Source: Candidatus Bipolaricaulota bacterium (GTDB lineage Bacteria; Bipolaricaulota; Bipolaricaulia; UBA7950; UBA9294). From it: 8,057 bases of DNA. The notes below the pieces were generated by a model. The model worked only from the letters and a program-made list of their open reading frames with translations, was not told the DNA's origin and did not search any database. The stretch is taken from assembly GCA_030612565.1 (NCBI GenBank), contig JAUWNQ010000019.1:1-8057 (forward strand), given 5' to 3'. Below, piece after piece: positions 1 to 5,669 of this stretch; positions within the stretch are counted from its first letter, which is position 1; the number at the start of each line of letters is the position of its first letter. The position numbers and the translations under genes are program-made.

Positions 1-2
1 GT

Positions 3-20
3 CGGAGGCTGGTAGAATGA
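3..20 (+). CDS. Possible 3' end of an upstream gene, perhaps the ABC ATPase of this exporter
   Basis: Reading from base 3 gives RRLVE and then TGA at 18-20. That stop would overlap the ATG at 17 as ATGA, exactly the arrangement seen between the two permeases at 1069-1072. ABC ATPases that serve ABC-2 permeases often end in a short basic/hydrophobic tail of this sort, and such an ATPase is the expected upstream neighbour because neither permease in the window carries a nucleotide-binding domain. Only five codons are visible, so identity is inferred from context. An alternative is a gene ending in frame 1 at the TAG at 13-15. Confidence 0.35.
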   Translation, partial: RRLVE

Positions 21-1072
21 GCTGGCAGATTGTCAGGGCGCTCATTGCCAAGGACTTCAAACTCTATTTCAGAAACCGCTTCATTGCTCTGATAACCGTT
101 CTGGGATTGGTGGCCTATATTGCCATCTATTTCGTGATGCCCCAGACGGTTGACGAGACACTGGAGCTGGCCGTCTATGCCCCGGTACTGCCTCCGATAC
201 TGGAACAGGCGGGGAGCCAGGGGCTGGAGTTTGTGCTCATGGAAAGTGAAGAGCAACTCAAGGAGGCGGTTGTCGGTGGCGAATACCTCGCCGGCGTGGT
301 CGTCCCGCTCGACTTTATGGACAAACTGACGTCGGGAGAGAAAGGCCAACTTGACGTCTATTTCGGCGCGGACACGCCGGAGGAACTGCAGGACTCGATT
401 ACGGGCCTGCTCGAGGAGTTGGCCTACCTCCAGACTGGGCAGATGTTGAGCGTTCATGTCTCGCCTGAGGTGCTCGGGCGTGACATGGTCGGCATTCAAA
501 TTCCCATGAGGGACCGCCTATTACCGATGCTGGCCGTCATTATACTGATGATGGAGATGCTCGGCGTGGCCAGCCTGATAAGCAGCGAGGTCGTCGGCCG
601 TACCGTTCAGGCGCTGCTGATTACGCCGATGACAGTAAGGGGTCTCTTTGCAGCCAAGCTAATAATGGGCGTTAGCCTGGCGTTTGTCCAGGTCCTGCTG
701 TTCATGGCAGTCACCGGTGGACTGAACCAGCAGCCACTCATCATTATCCTGGCATTGCTACTCGGCGCAATCATGGTAACTGGCATTGGTTTCCTGGTGG
801 CATCCGGCAGTAAGGAAATGACGACGGTCGTGGCGTGGGGCATGCCGGCGATGATCGTCCTGAGCGTGCCCGCATTCGGTGTATTGGCCCCCGGAACGGT
901 CTCGGATTGGGTCAAAGCAGTCCCGTCCTATTACCTCGTTGATGCCGTCTACCAGGCTGCGAACTTCAATGCCGGGTGGAGTGACCTCTGGAACAACCTG
1001 TTAGTACTGCTCGGTTTTGATATCGTTTTCGTGTGGCTCGGAATCACGGTGCTGGGGAGGAAATATAGATGA
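17..1072 (+). CDS. ABC-2 type transporter permease (first of a pair)
   Basis: This is an integral inner-membrane subunit of an ABC exporter. It should form half of the transmembrane path and be driven by a separate ATPase. The 351-aa product has one N-terminal helix (about 22-41), a long soluble extracytoplasmic segment (about 42-165), then five more helices (about 168-190, 212-234, 240-262, 270-290, 325-345). This is the usual layout of the longer ABC-2/YhgE-like permeases. The cytoplasmic signature after helix 2 is present: SSEVVGRTVQALLITP at 189-204 followed by AAKL, matching the family pattern E..rgTle.Ll.TP. The start is set by GGAGG at 4-8, eight bases before the ATG; the frame is open further left, so the true start is likely but not certain. 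The next permease begins inside its stop codon, so translation is probably coupled. Substrate cannot be read from sequence; drug, lipid or peptide export are all possible. Confidence 0.9.
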   Translation: MSWQIVRALIAKDFKLYFRNRFIALITVLGLVAYIAIYFVMPQTVDETLELAVYAPVLPPILEQAGSQGLEFVLMESEEQLKEAVVGGEYLAGVVVPLDFMDKLTSGEKGQLDVYFGADTPEELQDSITGLLEELAYLQTGQMLSVHVSPEVLGRDMVGIQIPMRDRLLPMLAVIILMMEMLGVASLISSEVVGRTVQALLITPMTVRGLFAAKLIMGVSLAFVQVLLFMAVTGGLNQQPLIIILALLLGAIMVTGIGFLVASGSKEMTTVVAWGMPAMIVLSVPAFGVLAPGTVSDWVKAVPSYYLVDAVYQAANFNAGWSDLWNNLLVLLGFDIVFVWLGITVLGRKYR

Positions 1073-2124
1073 GTATTCGAAGAGTGGCCGTCCTGCTGGG
1101 GAAAGACTTCAAGTACGGCTCCAAAGGTTTTGTTTTCATCATGGCAATCGTCGCCCCGATACTAATCTCCCTCGTCCTGAACCTGGTATTTGGCACCTTC
1201 TTCTCACAAACGGCGAAGCTGGGACTTACGGACGCAGGTGATTCCCGGTTGGTGGACCTGGTATCGGCATCGGATTCGGTGCAGACCTGCACCTACGCCT
1301 CGACTGACGCCCTCATGAGGGCAGTTGAGACCGGCGCCGTGGACATGGGGATATCTTTACCTGAGAATTTCGACGAGGATGCATTAGGTGGAAGCTCCAC
1401 AGTCCTGACTGCATACGTATGGGGGGAGAGCTTGGCCAAGAACCGCGGTATCCTGCTGGCAAGCATTAACAGCGCCGTGCGCCAGTTAGCTGGTCAGGAG
1501 GCGCCGGTCCACATCGAAACAACCACACTGGGTGATGCTCAGAGCGTGCCCTGGAGCGACCGCCTGCTCCCATTAGTCCTCCTCTACGCCGTGACCATAG
1601 GTGGCATCATGGTACCGGCAAGCCTTATGGTGGACGAAAAACAGAAACGTACACTTACAGCACTGGCAATCACACCGGCCACACTGGGAGATATTCTCGC
1701 CGCAAAGGGACTGATGGGCGTAATCATGGCGCTGGTTATGAGTATCGTCATCTTGCTCATAAACCAGGCCTTTGGTGCACAGCCCGGGTTACTGATGATC
1801 GTGCTCGGCCTGGGCGCCGTGCTGGCAGCGCTATTCGGCCTGGTGCTCGGGGTACTGATTAAGGATATCACCACACTATTCGCTACCATCAAAGGAATCG
1901 GAATCCTGCTCTATGCACCGGTTCTTGTGTATATGTTTCCCCAGATACCGCAGTGGATTGGCAAGATTTTCCCCACATACTATATTGTTCAGCCAGTTGT
2001 AGAAATCAGCCAGCGGGGGGGAGGTTGGTCAGAAATCATCTTTGAGGTCTCCATTCTGGTGGGGCTTATTGTGCTCATGCTCGTCCTGACACCGTTAGCC
2101 GCAAGAAGGCTCAAGCAGCAATGA
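1069..2124 (+). CDS. ABC-2 type transporter permease (second of a pair)
   Basis: This is the partner membrane subunit of the preceding permease, probably forming a heterodimer with it. The product is also 351 aa and repeats the same plan: N-terminal helix about 21-46, extracytoplasmic domain about 47-160, then helices near 165-187, 213-232, 240-263, 270-292 and 322-342. The coupling segment VDEKQKRTLTALAITP (188-203) followed by AAKG is closer to the family consensus (EK..gTl..L..TP) than in the first copy. The stretch SDRLLPLV at 163-170 aligns with RDRLLPML at 165-172 of its neighbour, so the two are paralogues from an old duplication. GGAGG at 1056-1060 sits eight bases before the ATG, which overlaps the upstream stop as ATGA. 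It appears to be the last gene of its operon; no convincing terminator follows. Confidence 0.9.
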   Translation: MSIRRVAVLLGKDFKYGSKGFVFIMAIVAPILISLVLNLVFGTFFSQTAKLGLTDAGDSRLVDLVSASDSVQTCTYASTDALMRAVETGAVDMGISLPENFDEDALGGSSTVLTAYVWGESLAKNRGILLASINSAVRQLAGQEAPVHIETTTLGDAQSVPWSDRLLPLVLLYAVTIGGIMVPASLMVDEKQKRTLTALAITPATLGDILAAKGLMGVIMALVMSIVILLINQAFGAQPGLLMIVLGLGAVLAALFGLVLGVLIKDITTLFATIKGIGILLYAPVLVYMFPQIPQWIGKIFPTYYIVQPVVEISQRGGGWSEIIFEVSILVGLIVLMLVLTPLAARRLKQQ

Positions 2125-2219
2125 CCTGCCTCCCCCCCCAAAAAAGGGATACCACTTGTTAAGTTAGAGTTACCGGTATTCTAGCCTCAGGAGCAGGGGG
2201 AAGGAAGCCAGAACGATGA

Positions 2220-2345
2220 GTCATCCTGAATTCAGGAGAAAGGGCAACGTTCTTGTTCGCAACCCATGACGGACGCCTCCTCGATCGAGTGAGTCGGCTT
2301 GTGCTCCTGGAGGACGGGTCGATCCCCCAGGATGAACTTCGTTAA
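2220..2345 (+). pseudogene. Remnant of an ABC transporter ATPase: C-terminal tail only
   Basis: Translating from 2220 gives 41 codons ending at TAA 2343-2345. The piece TFLFATHDGRLLD (residues 10-22) followed by RLVLLEDG (26-33) is the H-loop strand, the switch histidine (H16, codon 2265-2267), and the last strand and turn of ABC ATPases, closest in style to the LolD/MacB group (pattern tvi.vTHD..la..adrvi.l.dG.i). The reading frame is blocked by TGA at 2217-2219. None of the three forward frames to the left shows the signature motif, Walker B or D-loop that should precede it, and no plausible start codon or ribosome binding site is present. It is therefore a truncated 3' end, not a gene. It belongs to a different ATPase from the presumed partner of the permeases. 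Identification rests on a short motif; chance similarity is possible but unlikely given the order of conserved positions and the natural stop. Confidence 0.6.
2224..2237. repeat. 14-bp perfect palindrome TCCTGAATTCAGGA
   Basis: TCCTGAATTCAGGA equals its own reverse complement. It lies at the left end of the ATPase remnant and about 150 bp upstream of the PKD gene promoter. It has the symmetry of a dimeric regulator site but no second copy was noticed in the window and the distance to the -35 is long. It may simply be coincidental coding sequence. Confidence 0.35.
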
Positions 2346-2383
2346 CCCGCGCCTTTGTCCGTTCTTTAGGGGAAAGAGTGCCC

Positions 2384-2413
2384 TTGGCTACGGTCGCCTC
2401 TTTGTGCTATGAT
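2384..2413 (+). promoter_or_regulatory. Candidate sigma70-type promoter with extended -10 for the LTD/PKD gene
   Basis: TTGGCT at 2384-2389 (four of six consensus bases) is separated by 18 bp from TATGAT at 2408-2413 (five of six). TG at 2405-2406 supplies the extended -10 pattern TGnTATGAT. Transcription would begin near 2420, leaving a leader of about 38 nt before the ATG at 2458. Its position directly upstream of a gene with a strong ribosome binding site supports it. No operator could be assigned. Confidence 0.55.
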
Positions 2414-2447
2414 GGATTTGCTACTCGATGGGATAGATTGTGCCATG

Positions 2448-2452
2448 GGAGG
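2448..2452 (+). promoter_or_regulatory. Ribosome binding site GGAGG that decides the PKD gene start
   Basis: GGAGG ends five bases before the ATG at 2458. The alternative GTG at 2440 would place this site inside the coding sequence and has no comparable site in front of it. Starting at 2458 also leaves a standard signal peptide (positive KR near the N-terminus followed by a hydrophobic core). Confidence 0.75.
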
Positions 2453-2457
2453 GAGAC

Positions 2458-4947
2458 ATGTACACAATAGTGAAGAGGGTCGTATGGGGTCTTCTGATTA
2501 TTCTGATCGCATTCACCGCATCCGCAGGAGAGCAGGAGATCGTTATTAACGAGGTGGCGTGGGGCGGATCGCGTGAAAATCGCGCCGGGGAATGGATCGA
2601 GCTCTGCAACACGAGTGGAGAAGAAATCGATCTTGAGGGATGGTCTCTTGTCTCCGCGGACGGGAGTCCAGAGATCTTCCTTGTGGGGACGATCGATCCT
2701 CTGCAAACGGGGTCCGATCTGGTGGGGGGTTACTACCTCCTAGAACGGGGCGATGATAATGCAGTCCCGGGTATCAAGGCTGACCAGATTTATGCCGGTG
2801 CGCTGAACGATGGCGGCGAAGCACTGAGTCTCATTGACCCTGAAGGGAGGGTCGTCGATACGGCGAACAGGAGCGGAGGCCCTTGGCCGGCCGGGACGAA
2901 TGGCTATTCTCCGCGCACGATGGAGCGAAGCGACCCGACCGTTCCGGATGATCCGGCAAACTGGGCGAGTTCCATCCCGGTGCAGAACGAGGAGGGCTCC
3001 GGCGGTACACCGAGCGGTACACCGAGCGGAACGCCGCGAGCCGCGAACTCGGTCTTCAATATCCCTCCTCGCATCACGTTCTCCATCGATCCCGATCCGG
3101 GATTTATTCACCCCGAACAGGTGGTATCGTTCGATGCAAGCGGCTCGTTCGACCGTAGTGGAACTATCGTCTCTTATATCTGGGATTTCGGCGATGGGAT
3201 GAGCGGCGAGGGGCGGACAACGAGTCACACTTATGCCGAATCCGGAATCTATACGGTTTCCTTGGCAGTGAAAGACGATAGAGGGGGCATGAACAAACAG
3301 AGCACGCAGGTACGCGTGCTGAGTGAGCTCATCAGCGTGGATTTCAGTGTTAAGTCGGCTTCGCAGAGCCGAATCCTGCAAAGTCAGAACGAGCTTCTGT
3401 TCCTGGATGAATCTCACGATCCTGATGGGACGATAGTCGCTTGGGACTGGGTATTTGGCGATGAGCAAACGGGTAAGGGGCGAAACGTCACCCATACCTA
3501 CACCCACGGGGAAAGCTATCTCGTGACTCTATGCGTTACCAACGCTCTGGGGGGAACGGCCTGTCAGATCCAGACGGTCTCCGTTGTTTCACGGAAGCCG
3601 GTCGCTTCGTTCACCTCTTCCCCAGCCCTCCCGAATAAAGGGGCGGACGTATCCTTCGATGCCGCGGGATCGTTCGATCTCGATGGGACGGTCATTCATT
3701 ACGACTGGGATTTTGACAGCGATGGGACGGTCGATCTCTCCATTGATCAGCCTGTCACTGTGCACCGGTTTACTGCAGAGGGAGAACATGCAGTCACGCT
3801 CCGCGTGAGCGACGATTCAAATATGGTCTCGCTCCCCTTCTCTGGGGCAGTCACGATAAACTGGGAGCCTGTCGCTGCGTTCCAAGTCTCCAATTTCTAC
3901 CCCGCCGAGTTAGAAGAGGTCGTTTTTACCGAATGCTCGCACGACCGGGACGGAGAGATCACTGCGTGGCACTGGGACTTCGGAGATGGTAACTCCTCCG
4001 ATCTTCCCTCACCCACGCATTCCTACTCGGATGATGGAGCGTATACCATCGTCCTCACGGTCACGGATGGGAACGGCGCGCACGGAACAGTGCATGCCGT
4101 AGTCACGGTACAGAATCTCCCTCCCGTGGCTCACATCGAGACCGTTGTGAAGGGAGGGAAGGTGCATACCTATGCTCCGGTAACGTTCGACGGATCTACA
4201 TCCACGGATCAAAGCCCTAATGGGCAGATCGTCCTCTACGAATGGGATCTCGGGGCGGATGGAACGTACGAGGAATCTTCGACGTCTCCGACGTTTGCCT
4301 ACACGTACACTGACAACGGCACCTACAAGCTTCGCCTGCGAGTGACCGATGATGGCGGGGCAACTGCTCTCTCCAACCCTCTCACTATCGAGATTGTGAA
4401 TCACGTCCCAAACTGCAGTTTCAGTTGGTTCCCCACGTCTCCGACCGATGCCGAAGATGTCACGTTTACAGCCGTTGGAAATGACATAGATGGTCAGGTT
4501 GTCAATTGGCGCTGGAACTTTGGGGACGGAACTACATCGAGCGATTACTCTCCCTCGCACCGCTTCCCGGACGGTGGGGCATACACTGTCACCCTGGTCG
4601 TGCGCGACGATGATGGGGAAGAGTCCAAGCCCCACACCCGCCAGATCAGCGTGATGAACTCCCCGCCGATTGCGGCGTTCAGCGTCTCCTCGACCTCCCC
4701 TCAACTCGGAGAGGCCGTGCGCTTCACCGATCTTTCTCAGGACACGAGTCCGACTGGACAAATCGTCCATCTGGCCTGGGACTTCGGCGATGGGACCTTC
4801 TGCCCGGGGGATGGCTGTGGTGAGGGAGACATTCACTCACCTATCCATGTTTACACTGTACCCGGTACATACACGGTACACCTGAGTGTGATCGATGATG
4901 ACGGTGACCGCGACTTGGTTGCAAGGACACTGACCATTACCGAGTGA
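2458..4947 (+). CDS. Secreted protein with lamin-tail domain and seven PKD domains
   Basis: The 829-aa product is predicted to be exported and extracellular. Residues 1-23 form a Sec signal peptide (KR at 6-7, hydrophobic core 8-19, AFTASA before the likely cleavage at A23/G24). Residues about 27-160 are a lamin-tail domain (LTD): IVINEVAW, GEWIELCN, IDLEGWSL, GYYLLERGDD, ALSLIDPEG and VVDTANR occur in the expected order. A GTPSGTPSGTP linker (183-193) leads to seven PKD domains at about 203-289, 293-378, 380-467, 469-551, 555-647, 649-734 and 736-828. Each has the WDFGDG-type core or a variant (VFGD, DFDSD, DLGAD, NFGDG) and the closing Y.V.L.V.D strand. Such domains are beta-sandwich modules for adhesion or spacing, and LTDs occur in surface proteins and secreted nucleases. 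No catalytic domain, transmembrane anchor, LPXTG, PEP-CTERM or type IX sorting tail is seen; the protein ends within the last PKD strand. The role is probably structural or adhesive; the ligand is unknown. Confidence 0.9.
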   Translation: MYTIVKRVVWGLLIILIAFTASAGEQEIVINEVAWGGSRENRAGEWIELCNTSGEEIDLEGWSLVSADGSPEIFLVGTIDPLQTGSDLVGGYYLLERGDDNAVPGIKADQIYAGALNDGGEALSLIDPEGRVVDTANRSGGPWPAGTNGYSPRTMERSDPTVPDDPANWASSIPVQNEEGSGGTPSGTPSGTPRAANSVFNIPPRITFSIDPDPGFIHPEQVVSFDASGSFDRSGTIVSYIWDFGDGMSGEGRTTSHTYAESGIYTVSLAVKDDRGGMNKQSTQVRVLSELISVDFSVKSASQSRILQSQNELLFLDESHDPDGTIVAWDWVFGDEQTGKGRNVTHTYTHGESYLVTLCVTNALGGTACQIQTVSVVSRKPVASFTSSPALPNKGADVSFDAAGSFDLDGTVIHYDWDFDSDGTVDLSIDQPVTVHRFTAEGEHAVTLRVSDDSNMVSLPFSGAVTINWEPVAAFQVSNFYPAELEEVVFTECSHDRDGEITAWHWDFGDGNSSDLPSPTHSYSDDGAYTIVLTVTDGNGAHGTVHAVVTVQNLPPVAHIETVVKGGKVHTYAPVTFDGSTSTDQSPNGQIVLYEWDLGADGTYEESSTSPTFAYTYTDNGTYKLRLRVTDDGGATALSNPLTIEIVNHVPNCSFSWFPTSPTDAEDVTFTAVGNDIDGQVVNWRWNFGDGTTSSDYSPSHRFPDGGAYTVTLVVRDDDGEESKPHTRQISVMNSPPIAAFSVSSTSPQLGEAVRFTDLSQDTSPTGQIVHLAWDFGDGTFCPGDGCGEGDIHSPIHVYTVPGTYTVHLSVIDDDGDRDLVARTLTITE
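3003..3036 (+). repeat. 12-bp in-frame tandem repeat coding the Gly-Thr-Pro linker
   Basis: The unit CGGTACACCGAG occurs exactly at 3003-3014 and 3015-3026, followed by a diverged third partial copy at 3027-3036. It encodes GTPSGTPSGTP between the LTD and the first PKD domain. Because the unit is four codons long, copy-number change would alter linker length without breaking the frame. Confidence 0.8.
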
Positions 4948-4959
4948 CCCGTTGGCTCT

Positions 4960-5622
4960 TTAGAGAGCGATCTGATAACCGAACCCGCGCACCGTTAGGA
5001 GGATCTCCGGATGCGCGGGGTCGTTTTCGATTTTCTTGCGCAGGAGATAGACGTACTTCTGCACATCCTGTGTACTTGCGTAACTATCCGTTTGAGGCCA
5101 GACATGGGCAAGAATCTTCTCGCTTGAAAAGACCTGCCCTGGTTTCGAGGCGAGAAGTTTTAGCAGGCTGTACTCTTTGGGTGAGAGGGAGATCTCTCTC
5201 TCACGTATCCAGACCGTCTTTCTGCTATCATCGATAAAAATACGATAGTCCCTGCGCTGAGGCCTGTACCGGCGCAGGACCGCTTCGATGCGGGCCTTTA
5301 ACTCATCTAGTTCGAACGGTTTTGTTATATAGTCGTCGGCCTTGAGGGAAGAGAGCGCCTTCACCTTGTCATTGACGCGGCCGAGCGCGGTCAACATGAT
5401 GACCGGTCGATCGCTTAACCGTCGAATCTCCTGGAGGACCTCCCAACCGTCCTTGTCGGGGAGCATCAGATCGAGCAGGATTAGGTCGGGTTCTTCCTCG
5501 ATGAACAGACGTAGCCCTTCTGCCGCGTTCGAGGCGATACGAACCTCGTACCCCTCAGCGGTGAGAAAATCACCCAAGATTCCCTGGATATCGGGTTCGT
5601 CTTCGCAGATCAAGATTCGCAT
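4960..5622 (-). CDS. Two-component response regulator, OmpR/PhoB family
   Basis: The 220-aa product is a full-length DNA-binding transcription factor of the OmpR/PhoB class. The receiver domain (about 1-117) has the acidic pair E7/D8, phospho-acceptor D51 in LLDLMLP (codon 5472-5470), T78 in MLTAL and K101 in ITKPF. The winged-helix output domain (about 125-220) shows LSPKEYSLLKLLASKPGQVFS, the recognition region DVQKYVYLLRKKIE and the closing wing TVRGFGYQI. The ATG is preceded by GGGAG (5629-5633, read on the minus strand) at six bases. It lies 47 bp downstream of the histidine kinase gene on the same strand, so the two are likely co-transcribed and cognate. Its stop codon is 12 bp from the convergent stop of the PKD gene. 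A small oddity is SSLKADDY before the conserved lysine, where most relatives have LGADDY. Target promoters are unknown. Confidence 0.93.
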   Translation of the reverse strand: MRILICEDEPDIQGILGDFLTAEGYEVRIASNAAEGLRLFIEEEPDLILLDLMLPDKDGWEVLQEIRRLSDRPVIMLTALGRVNDKVKALSSLKADDYITKPFELDELKARIEAVLRRYRPQRRDYRIFIDDSRKTVWIREREISLSPKEYSLLKLLASKPGQVFSSEKILAHVWPQTDSYASTQDVQKYVYLLRKKIENDPAHPEILLTVRGFGYQIAL

Positions 5623-5669
5623 GTTACACTCCCGATAGCGGCTTCTAGCAACGCGTCAGATAATAATAC

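Larger units (their letters stand above)
2125..2457. other. Gene-free gap with mixed content and a compositional seam
   Basis: This 333-bp gap separates two same-strand transcription units. From left to right it holds a homopolymer tract just after the permease stop (C8 at 2132-2139, A6 at 2140-2145), about 70 bp in which I recognise nothing beyond the short palindrome TACCGGTA at 2171-2178, the ABC ATPase tail remnant with the 14-bp palindrome at its left end, about 40 bp without recognised features, and the promoter and ribosome binding site of the PKD gene. No hairpin followed by a T run was found for the permease operon. GATC tetramers, nearly absent to the left, start at 2283 and are frequent from there on. 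Confidence 0.6.

Noticed and set aside
2132..2148. C8-A6-GGG tract as a rho-independent terminator of the permease operon
   Set aside because: Only a three-pair C/G stem is possible around the A run, and it is not followed by T residues.
2216..2269. Small open frame from ATG 2216 (17 codons)
   Set aside because: It has no recognisable product, and the overlapping frame from 2220 carries the ABC ATPase motif instead.
2221..2335. Distant 7-bp inverted repeat TCATCCT / AGGATGA as mobile-element ends
   Set aside because: Too short, no flanking direct duplication, no transposase; expected by chance in a gap of this size.
2740..3507. Long minus-strand open frame (255 codons) antisense to the LTD/PKD gene
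   Set aside because: Its translation is Arg/Ile-rich with no recognisable domain, it lacks a promoter and ribosome site, and it mirrors a well-supported coding sequence on the other strand.
4009..4836. Long minus-strand open frame (275 codons) antisense to PKD domains 4-7
   Set aside because: Low-complexity Arg/Val/Gly-rich translation with no domain; explained by codon bias of the repeated PKD sequence on the plus strand.
2458..4947. Possible nuclease or peptidase domain within the LTD/PKD protein
   Set aside because: All of the length is accounted for by signal peptide, LTD, linker and PKD modules; no catalytic motif is visible.
4955..4968. GCTCT-TTAG-AGAGC hairpin as a bidirectional terminator
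   Set aside because: The stem is only five pairs, three of them G-C, it overlaps the regulator stop codon, and no T run follows on either strand.
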